NCBI RefSeq assembly: GCF_022539505.1
Contig: NC_061510.1
Span: 397,340,249-397,404,248 of the forward strand
Source: Lolium rigidum
Taxonomy: Eukaryota; Streptophyta; Magnoliopsida; Poales; Poaceae
Reading direction: 5' to 3'
DNA length: 64,000 nt
The notes under the pieces were generated by a model. It was not told where the DNA came from, searched no databases, and saw nothing but the letters and a program-made list of their open reading frames with translations. Shown here in pieces: positions 1 to 12,651 of this stretch (position 1 is the first letter of the stretch; every line of letters begins with the position of its first letter). A program made the position numbers and the translations under genes.

Positions 1-3000
1 ACCAAGGATTACTGCCAGTCAAAAGCTACTAAAACAGAAACCATCCAGATACAGATCTTGTGCACAGAAGCAAGATCTGATGCACAGATAGCACCAGTAG
101 ATGTATTGCAATAAATAGCAGCTAGTATAGACTACACCAGAAAATCCTAGGCACATAACCATCAGAAACCCTAGATTTCTTCACAGGCAAGCATATTGGC
201 ATTCATACTTACTATGATTCCCTAATATGCAAGCAAAGTTGAGTAGCCAACAAGATCCAACCACTAGGTGAGCAACCAGTCAGTAGCAAGGCTACTGAGG
301 TCACATCACACTTAGCACCAAATAAGAGCAAGCCAAATAGACCACATCACTATCCGGAAATGGATTCGAGTTTAATTGCTTGTAAAAGAATCATGAACAG
401 ACAAACTCATATACAAGCAAGACATTTAAATCATCACTCGCATAAGCGAGTTCATCATAATTAAGTAATCTAAGCATGAATTTATCACAGATCCATGCTA
501 AGCATGACAACGACATACTTGTTAAGCAATACAACTTAATTCATAGCCACTAGAGCAAGTAAGCAACAGACACGGTGATGCTTGAGCATCGGCATCACCA
601 AATAAGTGAACCATATAACCACGGTGTTAGCCGAGTAAGCAATCATCGACAAACAATTGATCAAATTGATCAATCATAGCAAGCCAAGCTACACGGAGAG
701 ATTTGCCAACAAGCAAGAAATGATCCAATGGATCATTAGATTGCAGAATTAGTACTCGAATCATATCACGGGCACCTCTGGCACACACACAAGTGTCACA
801 GATGCATCACAAGTACACCTAGACAAGCAAGCATGATAGTCCAGTAAGCATAAGCAAGTCATAACCAAGCATAGCATGGAATAGATAGCTTTTGAGCAAG
901 CACGAGTAGAGCATGGCAAGTACGGAGCATGCTAGGAACAGCAGAGAAGTAAGCACGAGCATAGATAGCAAGCAAATCGACATGTGCCGGTACCAAGCAA
1001 TCGGTAATCCGACCATGAGCTTGCGATGAAACCGAGCTACGTAAGATTGCGCAGCAGATAGTATGACTCTAGATGATCACAAGACCACCAAAGAGCAACG
1101 AGATCATGAGGAGGAAGAAGAACGAGTGGCAAGGGAGGCGCACGAAGAGAAGGAGGAGGAGCGAGAGGACCTTACCCGCGCTCGGAGGCGAAGCTATGGC
1201 ATGGCGAGGCGGTGCCCGCGCGGCCATAGCGCGCTGCAAAGCCGGGAAGTCGCCGGCGTTACGCCGACGAACACCACCACAGCAGGCACAGCATGGAGAC
1301 GACGGCACGGGCGCCGCAAGCAGCACCCGCGCCGAGGTCGGTCTCGGAGGCGCACACGTCGACGACGAAGGCGAGAGCTCGTCGGAGAATCACCGGATCG
1401 CCCATGGCGATTCTCCGAGGAGATCCGGACCGAGGCGATTCGCCGGGAGAGGACGAGAGGAGAGAAACGGCTCGGACGGATCGATAGATCTGCTCGAGGC
1501 GGTTCTAGATCGGTAGGTGGCCACGGCGGAGGAGGCCGGTGATGGCCGGAGCAGGGCGGCGGCCATGGCGGCGACGCCATCGCCTCGTGGTCGCCGGAGA
1601 TTAGGGTTAGACGAGTGAGAAGAGGGCCGAGTGAGAGTGAGAGTGGTGGGCCGCTTCGGCGCCACCAAACCCAAAAGGGGGCCGACCTATTTGGGCCGTC
1701 CTCGGGTTAGTCTATTGGGCTGGGCCCAATATGAGTCCAAGGGGTATTTTGGTCTTTTTCTAATTAATAAAAGATCAAAGCTTTACCAAATTTTAATAAA
1801 TCATAAACAACTCCAAAAATCCAATAAAAATTGGATTTATGAATGAAAAATAAATCTTAACCAGAATAAAATATGAAATGGAATTTATGAAACAAATTCA
1901 AAATCATGAATTTTCAGAATTTAAATAATCAATTGGAATTTTCAATTATTATTTCCTTGTATTTAAAATTCAAGGAAAAATCTCAAATAAGTTCAAAAAC
2001 TTATTTTCAAACATTTCAAAATGAGATTCTATTATTCCAAGTCATCTCTTTTGAACCGAGAATTTTTCCCGGAAAACTACTATATTCCCTTTTATTCCAA
2101 AAACTATAGAGGTAACTCTATAATTTCAAATTATTTTGGAATGACTAAGGTAATTACCAAGTAAACTCATGTTACTTTGAATTGTTGTACTTTGTGTGAA
2201 TTACAATGATTAATACTTTTAAATCAATTGTAAATTACCGTCAAAGACATAAATCTTAAATACAACCCTAAATTGTAATAATTCAATGGGGTAAAGGGAT
2301 TCAACATAAAATAATACATCCATGATTGCATTATTTGGATTTTTATAACATTGTCCTTACCGGACAATGATGCTTCTTACGGAACCCGAGGTCCAGGTTC
2401 CATCAACCGCATTGAACCGCACTATCTCGCAGTCCACGGTGCAAGTTCACCCTTGCTCATGTCAACTTGATTATCTTCTACTACTTTTAATGCAAAGCTA
2501 TATACTTATCATTCCTGCATCGCAAATGAAATGTTAATTTCCAACTATGAATATGACTATGTGGCTGGCAATGGAACCATGGTATGTGTTGATATGGTGG
2601 AGGTTCCATTGCAATGGGTTATATCACCCTAGGATTAAATTACCAATGCCGTCCAGTGATTCTAGCGCCGTACAAACCGCGTTGACCATGAGATCTATAA
2701 TGGCTCTGGAAAAGCCAGCTGTATCTTTTCCCTTCTGCACGCCAACGGATCGGGGAGACGGTGGGGTGCTGGAGGCACTGCCGCAATAGGTTGGGAAATC
2801 CTTTTAAATCCCCATCCATTGGTGATGTTAATCTCTTCCGATCTATGAAGGATTGTCCGGAGTATACCATGAGTAAAGCCGTATTATCGGGGGAAGTCTA
2901 CTGGAGGTATACGGTCGGACAAAAGGGTGGGTTTGCAGTCGCGGAGAAGGCGGTGTGGGCTTGGATCTTTATACCTGGCCTCACACCAAAGGAAGTGTGA

Positions 3001-3792
3001 ACGGGGGCAAGTCCCTGCGGATGGCAAAAAGGGTGAGATCTCTTGTGGGAAAAGTAACGCACCTCCGCAGAGTGTATCAAATTGTGGCTGTCACTCCTTG
3101 TTCCGGGAAGGGAACTGCGAACGCGGCAGGAAAGGAACTCCACGAAGTTCTGGTCAACCTGTGAAGACTGACGGGCATAGTTTTCATAATAAAAGCAACC
3201 TTTTGAAGAAATGTTTGCAAAACATGCATTGACCTGCGAATTCCTGATCAATGGTCGTAGCTAGTGCATCAAACACCTTTTATTCTTTTAGAACTTGCCG
3301 AGTACCTCCGTACTCACTTTCTTTCGACACCCTTGCTAGACCGTGATCCCGAAGTGGAGGCTATCAACGATGGAGCACCGGAAGGAAGCTACGAGCTGGT
3401 CTACGAAGAACCTCGATCTTACTCGGCGGAGTAGAAGGCGTAGACTATGGGATAGTCTACGGACCGGATGACACGGAGGTGGAGGAGTAGTGACATACCT
3501 TAGTATCATAGAGCCGAGCAACGTAGAACTTACCTAAATAAGTTGTTGAGCTCTTTTCATCTTTAGTATAAGTTGTAATGGTACTTTAGTAGTCTCTTAG
3601 GGTGTTCTCATAGGACCTGTGAGGATACCAACTTGTAAGACAATGTTTGTAATAAAGTATGGAGTGTTATGACCTGCAATGTTTCTGTTGTACCACTCTG
3701 AGGGATATGGCAATTTGTGAGGAAGTCCCTTCACAAAGATCATATCAACGACTTGTATACTACAACATGCAGTGGTATGCTGGGTCACCGCA
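1..3792 (+). mobile_element. Long-LTR Gypsy retrotransposon, 3' part of LTR (partial)
   Basis: No credible coding region. The stretch has a GC-rich block at about 1190-1620, an AT-rich block at about 1790-2350, and then, from about 2340, sequence I recall from the very long LTRs of Triticeae Gypsy elements. It ends at 3792 in ...GTATGCTGGGTCACCGCA, a usual end for that LTR type. The next bases, GCGCC at 3793-3797, would be the target-site copy. The 5' end lies outside the window, so neither length nor duplication can be checked. ORFs of 60-160 codons here (for example about 1063-1580 on both strands) are products of GC-rich composition. It seems to be inserted into the Athila-type element that follows, because that element lacks its 5' half here. 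Family name left open. Confidence 0.55.
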
Positions 3793-4208
3793 GCGCCACC
3801 CTGGTGTGTGGGCCCCTCCTTGCCCCACTTCATCATCTCTTCCTCCCACTCTCTTCTCTCTCCCGAAAAAACTCGCACCAGCTTCCTCTCACTCGCGTTT
3901 TTGCTCAAGAGCTCCAGCATTTCTCGATCTCTTTGCTCAGCCCAGATTTCGTCCGAAATTTGGCACATTTGCTCTTCGGTATGTGACTCCTCCGATCATC
4001 CAAGTAGAATTTTGTTTGGTGGAGTATATCTTGAATATTTTGCTGCTGTAGGTAACATGTTTAGTGAGCTTGCATGCTTGTTCTAAGTGGTAGAAACTAG
4101 TTTTGAAGCATGATTAGTACTCTAGCAAGTTCCTATGGTAGTTTCCCTCAATTATATGTCACCAAATCAAATTTTATAATGTTTGTTGAAAAATTTCAGA
4201 AAAGGAAG

Positions 4209-5329
4209 ATGGATAATTGTAACTTTGGAGAAGTGTTTGAAAGAGAGACAACAAGCACGGGGAGGCCCTCGAGGTCATCCACCCGATTCAGGCAATCCTA
4301 TAATGAGGACCTCATCGCACCAATCTTCGCACCCGAAGAGGACAATGGAGTCCCTAATGCTGCTTCCTTCCCATGTTATGACTTTTTAAGTAATGCAGGG
4401 TTGTTGGATGATTTCTTGACCCTCGTCGGTAAGGCAGGCTTAACCACCTATGTGGGAGATGAGAGTGAGCAATACTACACGCTCACTAAAATCTTTGTGG
4501 AGAGCTTCAAGTTCAACAATAAGCACTTTCGCCCGACAGTTGCATTCAAGATCTATGGTAAACCTATTACTATGAAGTTGGAAAAATTTTGTGCTGCATT
4601 GGGTATTGCCCCTGTAGGTATAGCAAGAAAGATCGAGGACAACCCCAAGGAATTGCTGGAGCTCTATCGAGGGATCACCAATGATGATTGTCGCACCATT
4701 CAGCGTGGCAAGATAAGAAACATTCAACTCCTCGCCATTAAGTATTTTGCTTATTACATCGGTACTAGCATTCTTGGTAGGGAGAACACTAGTAACATAT
4801 CTAGCTATCACCTTGGTTTCTTAATTGCTGCACTCACTGGGGACACGCCTTATCATCTTGGTGCTCTTGTTGCTCGCCGCTTGTCTAACAAGGGGCCTAT
4901 ATTTGGAGGAATTATTGCTTCGCGCGTTTTAGCATATTTAGAGCTTCCTCTTGATCCTACTGATGTAAAAATAACTCCTATGAGGCTCGATATTTCTGCT
5001 ATGAAGAGTCATCAATTTGTTACAACCGACTCTAGTTTAGATAATATTGTCTATAGAATATTGTTTGTCGACGGGGAAGAGAGGGAAATCCTTTTGCCGC
5101 AGCCAGATTTGTTCGGCATTGACAGGAAACCATGGTCGCGCACTAAGGAGGAGGTGGATGAGCAATTGAAGATACAAGGCTTCCACCAACAGCAGATGAC
5201 TCCGAGGACGCCGATCCCTCCTACGATTACACCGTCACGTATCCGGGTGCTTCTTCCAGCACATACCCGGAATATGATCCATCTTCGCCGTACTACGGAG
5301 GTGCTACTTCATGGGCACCATGGGATTGA
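4209..5329 (+). pseudogene. Athila ORF1-like protein in envelope position, frameshifted
   Basis: The reading frame opens at 4110, but the in-frame ATG at 4209 (protein starting MDNCNFGEVFERE) fits the family better. The protein resembles the retrotransposon ORF1 C-terminal family found downstream of pol in Athila-type elements of grasses; motifs include GALVARRLSNKGPIFGG and a C-terminal LPQPDLFGID. Its function is unknown; an envelope-like role is only suggested by its position. Near 5170-5200 the frame changes. The original frame runs in an acidic, tyrosine- and proline-rich tail to a TGA at 5327-5329, while the present frame leaves it and runs on to 5429. It is therefore treated as inactivated. 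A polypurine-like tract AAGCTTGGGGGGAGG follows at about 5353. Confidence 0.7.
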
Positions 5330-7253
5330 TCTCCACTTAGGCCAAAAGCCTAAGCTTGGGGGGAGGTATACCGGCATCACTCATTCTTTGCATATTATGG
5401 TTGCTGGATACTTGTATATACTTTTTTAGTTTCTTTGAGTGGTTTTCTAATGAGAGGGAGATGATATTTGAGGAAGTGCTGCTCGAAAACAGATTCTGGA
5501 CTGTTACTAAAAAAATTCGTGCGCATAGCCAGAACGTTATTTTGAGCTGCCAATTTTTGTGCATGTTCCCCAGGTTGTTATCTAACTTTCATTAGTTGAA
5601 CATTTTTCGAGCTGAGCAGCGTAAGATTTTCTTAAAAATCGATTACTATACTGCTGTCAACTTTTGGCAGATTTCTGCTATCTGGCTTTTCTGTGTTTCT
5701 TTTAGTTTTCATTTTCTTGTTCTTGCTTTGTTTCTTTCCTAAAACACAAAAAGACCAAAAATATTTCTGTTGTTTCTCTTCACCACTTGTTTATTTTAGT
5801 TTCTTGCTTTTATCTTGCTTTATTTGCTATCGTTGGTTTGCTATAAGAAAATCCAAAAAGATTTTGCTTTATTTGCTTGTTTCCTTTTGCTCTTGCTTTC
5901 AAATTCGAAAACACCAAAAATATTTGTTGTTCTTCTTTGGTTTTGTAAAGTTCATTATGAGTTCAATGGTCTTCGGTGGCTGGAGCGTGGTTTTCATTCC
6001 ATATTATTCAAGCTACACAAGTGAAAAAGCAATAATGACGATATACGACGATCTGATTATGGTGAGAGGCTGGTATGAACTCTATTTGTTTTCATTTTTG
6101 TACATATACTCATCCATGTGAGCATGCTTAGTTGGTTCATGTGAGGTATATGTCATTTAAGAAAGTCTAGTAGTTCATGATCTCTCATGATTAGCTCCAA
6201 TTTATTAATATGAGTGGCATGTCATAAATATTTGCTTGCATTGCTTTATTCATAGATAGGTATGACATTGTGGTATCCTCCTCTGAATAATTCTCTTGAA
6301 TCAACTTGGCACATGCTCACGCATGCATATGACTGAACAAAATGTCAATTAAGCCTCGATGATTTGCTTTACCTCAGAGTTCTCATATCACTTTTATGCC
6401 TCCGTTAATTTATTTTTGTCGCAAGCATGATTATGACAGTTATTGCTCTCTTGATTGTCGCTTCCCAGTATATTGCTAGCCTTCACTTGTACTGAGCGGG
6501 AACGCTGCTCGTGCTTCCAAACACATGAAAACCAAGTTATTCCAGAGTGTCCACCATAAATACCTATGCATGGCATTTCAAACCATTCCAAGTAAATTCT
6601 CATGTGCTACCTTTAAACCTTCAAAATGCTTCTCAATTTGTGTCAATGTTTTATAGCTCATGAGGAAGTATGTGGTGTTTATCTTTCAGTCTTGTCATTT
6701 ACTCATGACAGACTTTCATAATGGACTAGTGGCACATCCGCTTATCCAATAATTTTGCAAAAAGAGCTGGCAACGGGGTTCCCAGCCCAGTTAATCAACT
6801 TTCATTAATAATTCTCTTCACATGTTTTGCCCTGATTTATCAGTAAGCAACTTAAATTGCAAATAGACACACCTCCATGGTATGAGATTGTTGGAAGGCA
6901 CCCGAGGATTCGGTTAGCCATGGCTTGTGTAAGCAAAGGTTGGGGGAGTGTCATCCATAATGAAACTAAAATACGTGTGTAAACAAAAGAGAAGAGGGAT
7001 GATTTACCTTGCTAGTAGAGATAACGTCCTTCATGGGAGCCGCTCTTGAAAGTCTGGTTGACGAGGTAGTTAGAGTACCCACTATCATTCGTTGACAACA
7101 ACAAACACCTCTCAAAATAATTTTACTCCTGTTTTACAAATGAAAAGCTCTAGCACATGTTAATCCCTGCTTCCCTCTGTGAAGGGTCAATCCTTTACTT
7201 TTACATTGAGTCTCCATCCTTTCTTTGAGCACTTTCTTGAGAGCACAACTGTC
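5330..7253 (+). other. Non-coding 3' internal region of the Athila-type element
   Basis: This is about 1.9 kb without a credible gene. At 5690-5960 there are loose TTTGCTTT/TTCTTGC repeats whose translation is hydrophobic by composition. The element continues after the solo LTR at 8685-9111 and ends in the polypurine tract before the 3' LTR. Confidence 0.55.
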
Positions 7254-8679
7254 TGATACGTCTCAAACGTATCTATAATTTCTTATGTTCCATGCTACTT
7301 TTATGATGATACTCACATGTTTTATACACATTATATGTCATATTTATGCATTTTCCGGCACTAACCTATTGGCGAGATGCCGAAGAGCCGATTGTCGTTT
7401 TCTACGCTGTTTTTGGTTTCGAAATCCTAGTAAGGAAATATTCTCGGAATTGGACGAAATCAACGCCCAGGGGCCTATTTTTCCACGAAGCTTCCAGAAG
7501 ACCGGAGGGGAGACGAAGTGGGGCCACGGGGCGCCGCCACACTAGGGCGGCACGGCCTAAGGGGGGCCCGCGCGGCCCTAGCGTGTGACTCTCCCGGAGG
7601 TCTCTTCATCGCCATGATCGCCTCCGGATCGATGTGTGAGTAGTTCACCCCTGGACTATGGGTCCATAGCAGTAGCTAGATGGTCGTCTTCTCCCCATTG
7701 TGCTATCATGTTAGATCTTGTGAGCTGCCTATCATGATCAAGATCATCTATTTGTAATCCTTCATGTTGTGTTTGTTGGGATCCGATGAATATTGAATAC
7801 TATGTCAAGTTGATTATCAATCTATCATATATGTTTATGTTCTTGCATGCTCTCTGTTGCTAGTAGAGGCTCTGGCCAAGTTGATACTTGTGACTCCACG
7901 AGGGAGTATTTATGCTTGATAGTGGGTTCATGCCTCCATTAAATCTGGGATAGTGACAGAAAGTTCTAAGGTTGCGGATGTGCTGTTGCCACTAGGGATA
8001 AAACATCGATGCTTTGTCTAAGGATATTTGTGTTGATTACATTACGCACCATACTTAATGCAATTGTCTCGTTGTTTACAACATAATATCTGGAGGGGTT
8101 CGGATGATAACCCGAAGGTGGACTTTTTAGGCATAGATGCATCGTCGGATAGCGGTCTATGTACTTTGTCGTAATGCCCCGATTAAATCTCATAGTACTC
8201 ATCATGATATATGTATGTGCATTGTTTTGCCTTCTTTATTTGTCAATTGCCCAACCGTAATTTGTTCACCCAACATCTCGCTATCTTATGGGAGAGACAC
8301 CGCTAGTGAACTGTGGACCCCGGTCCTATTCTTTACATCCGAAATACAAACTGCTGCAATTGTTCTTTACTTGTTCTTCGCAAACAACCATCATCATCCA
8401 CACTATACATCTAATCCTTTGTTACAGCAAGCCGGTGAGATTGACAACCTCGCTGTTACGTTGGGGCAAAGTTCCGTGATTGTGTTGTGCGGGTTCCACG
8501 TTGGCGCCGGAATCCCCGGTGTTGCGCCGCACTACACTCCTCCGCCATCAACCTTCAACGTGCTTCTTGGCTCCTCCTGGTTCGATAAACCTTGGTTTCT
8601 TTCTGAGGGAAAACTTGCTACTGTGCGCATCACACCTTCCTCTTGGGGTTCCCAACGGACGTGTCAATTACACGCATCA
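7254..8679 (+). mobile_element. Solo LTR of an Athila-type Gypsy element (Sabrina-like)
   Basis: It starts TGATACGTCTCAAACG and ends ...TACACGCATCA. Both sides carry the same five bases, CTGTC (7249-7253 and 8680-8684), so it is a complete solo LTR left by LTR-LTR recombination. It matches the 5' LTR at 59485-61083 along its length, except that about 165 bp are missing near position 7587. That gap covers the TATA-like CTACATATAG seen at 59851 in the other copy. It lies in the internal region of the older Athila-type element. Confidence 0.88.
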
Positions 8680-9101
8680 CTGTCATTCTTAGTATAATAT
8701 GCTTGTCCCAAAATGTGATTAATTGTGGTATAACTTTGATGCTTTTATCTTTGATAATCTCTATTTCCAGTCTTCTCATGAACTTCAAAGGTGCCCAAGA
8801 ATTTATGTTTTGCTGTACAATTACGGGCAAGCGAGATACCACTTTATCATATCATTCTATAAACATTACAATCCTGCTGATAGACATGATTCATGATGCT
8901 CATTATTAATTTGTTGGTACCTTTTCCATGATTGACATAGTTATTAGATGATTTTATTTGCATGTACCCTATTATGAATTGCTTAAGTACTTGCCATATC
9001 ATGATAATATTTACATCATATGAACAAATGTGTTCATGAAAGTTCTTTTATCGCATTCAGTTGTGAACTGAATTGCTTGAGGACAAGCACTAAGCTAAGC
9101 T

Positions 9102-9111
9102 TGGGGGGAGT
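9102..9111 (+). other. Polypurine tract of the Athila-type element
   Basis: GGGGGGAGT-type purine run, part of AAGCTTGGGGGGAGT, immediately before the TGATACGT start of the 3' LTR. This is where plus-strand priming is expected in Gypsy elements. Confidence 0.7.
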
Positions 9112-10512
9112 TGATACGTCCAAAACGTATCTACTTTCCCGAACACTTTTGTTATTGTTTTGCCTCTAATTTGTGTATCTTGGATGCAACTAACACGGAC
9201 TAACGCTGTTTTCAGCAGAACTGCTCTGGTGTCTCGTTTTTGTGCGAAATCCAACTTTCGGGAAAATCCTCGGAATTTATGCGGAAGGTCCTATTTTCCC
9301 AGAATATTGGCGGAGCCGAAGGGCGAGCCGGTGGGGGCCCGAGGGCCCCACACGCTAGGCCGGCGCGGCCCAGGAGGGGGGCGCGCGGCCCTAGTGTGTG
9401 GCGGCCTCGGCTGGCCCCCAACGCCCTCCTTCGGACTACTTATTGCCTTCGACCTAAAAACGCACAGAGAAAAGTCGAAATCGCCAGAAACCATCCAGTA
9501 CGCCGCCACCGTCGCGAAACTCCGTCTCGGGACCAGAAACTCCGTTCTGGCACTCCGCCGGGACGGGGAATTGGAGGAGATCATCGCCATCATCATCACC
9601 GACGCCTCTCCATCAACCAGCCATGTTTCCCCCATCCATGTGTGAGTAATTCCCCCGTTGTAGGCTGAAGGGGATGGTAGGGATTGGATGAGATTGGTCA
9701 TGTAATAGCATAAGATTGTTAGGACATAGTGCCTAGTGTCTGTAATTGGTACTTTTATGATATTGTTGCAACTTTTTATGCTTAATGCTTGTCACTAGGG
9801 CCCGAGTGCCATGATCTCAGAACTGAACATGTTATCAATTCATTATGATATTCATTGCTTTATGATCTTACCTGCAAGTTGTATACACGTATTGCTGTCC
9901 GGAACCGGAGGCCCCAAAGTGACAGAAATTGGGACAACCGAAGGGGATGGCGGTGATATGAGGATCACATGTGTTCACGGAGTGTTAATGCTTTGCTCCG
10001 GTGCTCTATTAAAAGGAGTGCCTTAATTTCCAGTAGATTCCCTAGAGGCCCGGCTGCCACCGGCTGGTAGGACAAAAGATGTTGTGCAAGTTTCTCATTG
10101 CGAGCACGTACGACTATATATGGAACACATGCCTATTGATTGATTAGTACTTGGATACCGTTTTATTATTATCTCGCAAATGCCCCGCTTTGATTGTTAC
10201 ATGAGTTTCTCTCATCCATGCAACGCCCGTTCATCCATCCCCTGTGCCTACGGTATTTTAATCCTCGCTGTTTACTATAATCACTACTGCTATCTTTGTT
10301 ACTCTGCTGCTCGTTATTTCACTATCGCTATTGCTATAAAACTGTTACTATCGATAAACTCTTGCGAGCAAGTCCGTTTCCAGGTGCAGCTGAATTGACA
10401 ACTCCGCTGTTAAGGCTTTCAAGTATTCTTTGTCTCCCCTTGTGTCGAATCAATAAATTGGGTTTTACTTCCCTCGAAGACTGTTGCGATCCCCTATACT
10501 TGTGGGTCATCA
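9112..10512 (+). mobile_element. 3' LTR of the Athila-type element
   Basis: It begins TGATACGTCCAAAACG right after the polypurine tract and ends ...CTATACTTGTGGGTCATCA at 10512, with TG/CA ends and a length of 1401 bp. GC-rich sequence at 9300-9620 and the end motif GCGATCCCCTATACTTG fit abundant Triticeae LTRs that I know as Sabrina/WHAM-like; the exact family was not checked. Confidence 0.8.
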
Positions 10513-10533
10513 GCCCGCTAGAAATTTTCCCTT

Positions 10534-10588
10534 CTTTTGGGTTTTCAGCTGTCTAGACCTTGAAGCCGCTCCAGAAAACCAAAAGAAG
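10534..10588. repeat. Short inverted repeat, remnant MITE
   Basis: TTCTTTTGGGTTTTC is followed about 28 bases later by GAAAACCAAAAGAA, giving a hairpin. It is probably a remnant of a small DNA transposon. The rest of 10513-10741 holds only a short direct repeat (AATTAGTAGGTTCAT, twice). Confidence 0.4.
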
Positions 10589-10741
10589 TGGCCCTAAATG
10601 AAGTACCAGGACTATGAGAAACATCTAGCTAATTGTTGAGAAACTAGCTACCAGATTTCTTGAAAGAATTAGTAGGTTCATTAATTAGAAACAACCACTA
10701 TTAGATTTTCCAAAAAGAATTAGTAGGTTCATGACAAATAA

Positions 10742-11248
10742 ATTTTTTCGATAAAGGGAGCTTTACTACTTAAAAGGTTTAAGTATTACACCCAGCCTCT
10801 ACATAACTAGAATATACACAACCATGACCAAATCCAAATATTGAAAAAGAAAAGTAAAAGGAGAATTACACATTAGCATTGAGAAATGTTAAAAAAGCCT
10901 ATGGTGGTGGTCCTATGTGGAGACTATGTGGCCACCCATGTTGGAAAAAGTATCCTTCACCATGGCCGTCAACCGTGTACAGACATCCGTAAATAGATCG
11001 CGATTCTCCACCGGCTGAAAAGACGACCATAAATGAAATGTACTTGTGCACCTGTATATAACCTGCATAAGATAAGTATTTTTATCGTTAAAAACTTTAT
11101 CATTTCTACATAGCCAAAACGACCAAATAATAGCAAGCGCTCCCACCCTAAGAAACATTCTAAACATGTGATCAATGTCGTGCAACCAATTCCCAAAAAT
11201 GTTGGCGACACTACATGGAGGATACAAGTCATAAGCTACTTGGATTAC
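10742..11248 (-). mobile_element. 5'-truncated LINE (L1-like) tail
   Basis: On the minus strand it ends in an A-rich tail (plus strand ATTTTTTCGATAAAG at 10742) and encodes the reverse-transcriptase zinc-binding C-terminal region at 10913-11257 (FGNWLHDIDHMFRMFLRVG, then WLCRNDKVFNDK). An 18-bp direct repeat, TAGGTTCATGACAAATAA, lies at 10724-10741 and 11249-11266. That is a clear target-primed insertion with a long duplication. It is related to the LINE tail at 22309-23031. Confidence 0.88.
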
Positions 11249-11266
11249 TAGGTTCATGACAAATAA

Positions 11267-12100
11267 CTACCCGATTGTTTAAAACTAGCTACTAAGTTCT
11301 CAGGTTGTTTATCTAGTGTAATTACTAGATTATGTGTATTTGGTTAGGGGGTTGTCATTGGGCAATTGCCATGGTGTTGCCTTCTTGTCATGTCTAATAT
11401 CATATTATCTTAGGATATTATCTATGCAATTTCCATATTAAGTATTTAATTGTCACATTAAATGTTAGACACGATAAGTAGTTTCCATATTGTAATTATT
11501 AGAATGCATAGATGACATTACACAGTGGTTAATTAATAGCTACCAAATTATCAAGTTATCAACGGTCAACAAAAATGACCAACACAAAGAACACTAATGT
11601 TGTCTTGCAGATTCCGTCGGTACAACGACACCAGGGGCGACGGGGTAGACCGCAGTGGCATGGTATTCCCTTCAACTTCCATGTCCTAGAGATCCCACTG
11701 CATCAGCACCATCGCCATATCCTAAAGTTTCGGAGGGACCTCATTAAGTGCATCGCCACCATGTCCATAGCATCGCCGCCCTACAATGACTGCAGCACGC
11801 GACTTGTGTTGACCCCCGAGGTTGCTGCTCCATCCCAGCAGATTCGGTAACCAGCGTGGGCGGCGGCCATCAGCCCATGCGAGATCCCTTTGAGACCCCC
11901 CCCCCCCACGACACAACCTCCTGCAGCGTGGCACCACCGGTGGCCCTCGGGCTGCAACCTCACACATCGATGGTCTTCGTAACCTCGGGTCACACGGCTC
12001 GCATCCTTGCAATGTGCAGTGCCTATGTCGTCCTGGCATGGTACTGCTCCTTGTGGTGCCCCCACCGGCTGAAGGCAGCACAACCTCAACCTCACCTAGA
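11267..12100. other. No recognisable gene; GC-rich low-complexity part
   Basis: 11267-11570 is AT-rich and holds nothing I recognise. 11600-12100 is GC-rich, has a C11-like run near 11897 and overlapping ORFs of 80-120 codons on both strands without family resemblance. It may be a decayed gene fragment, but nothing supports a product. Confidence 0.3.
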
Positions 12101-12235
12101 GTGTTAAGGTGGGATCCCGGTGGGATTTCACTTATAGTGTATTTTGTATTTTTAGTTTAAATTCTAGTATCAAAATTTACACTAAAAAATCAAAATGCAC
12201 TACAAGTGGGATTTAGGTGGGATCCCACTTGACAC
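12101..12235. mobile_element. MITE with long inverted ends
   Basis: The left end GTGTTAAGGTGGGATCCC and the right end (read on the minus strand GTGTCAAGTGGGATCCC) continue as inverted repeats for about 50 bp around an AT-rich centre, so almost the whole 135 bp folds as a hairpin. The superfamily is uncertain and no clear duplication was identified. 12236-12651 holds nothing recognisable. Confidence 0.6.
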
Positions 12236-12651
12236 CCTGTCCTCTCCGGGTGGTGCTATTCCCCATGGCACCCCAACCTGATGAAGACCAGAGAAAGGAA
12301 TCAAAACCTCCGTCTCGATCTCCTGCATCTCCTCGCCTCTTTCCGCCCCATCTCCTTCTACACATCTCACTCGCTCGATTTCTTGTTGAAAGAAGAAACA
12401 TAGAGAGGGGAAATTGGGAATGAGAAAAGAGAAATTCTATTCAGAGAGCGAGAAAGCAGCTTGTGTGGCTGTGACTAGTTTGGAGCGGGCCGAGGATATA
12501 AGGCAGAGGACATTATTTTAGATGGAGCGGTTTCCGTATCGAACGGACACGCAAGCGTCACGCGGGTAGACGATGTGTGCGGCGCCTCTTTGTATATTTC
12601 TCCCTCTTTCTATTGACTATATGTATAATATTCTAGAGATATGTCTGGAGA

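Larger units (their letters stand above)
3793..10512 (+). mobile_element. Athila-type Gypsy retrotransposon, 3' half
   Basis: The order is leader-like sequence (3793-4208), an envelope-position ORF (4209-5329), a long non-coding region, a polypurine tract ending at 9111 (AAGCTTGGGGGGAGT) and a 3' LTR at 9112-10512. The gag-pol half and the 5' LTR are absent and presumably lie left of the long-LTR element that interrupts it. A solo LTR at 7254-8679 is a later insertion. The five bases after the LTR are GCCCG; the matching copy would be upstream of the window. Assignment to the Athila clade rests on the ORF type, the AAGCTTGGGGG tract and the TGATACGT LTR start. Confidence 0.7.

Noticed and set aside
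1063..1674. Overlapping ORFs of 85-159 codons on both strands
   Set aside because: GC-rich, arginine/proline/serine-rich translations in several frames at once, inside LTR-like sequence; no family resemblance.
5693..6121. 142-codon hydrophobic ORF that could be a membrane (envelope-like) protein
   Set aside because: It lies in a T-rich degenerate repeat of the Athila 3' region, where hydrophobic codons are expected by composition; no signal or fusion features.
9160..9701. Long ORFs in the 3' LTR
   Set aside because: They span the GC-rich LTR part in several frames and match the same part of related LTRs; not genes.
11722..12107. Overlapping ORFs of 83-119 codons as a host gene
   Set aside because: No domain, a C-run and competing frames; no splice or promoter context that favours one.
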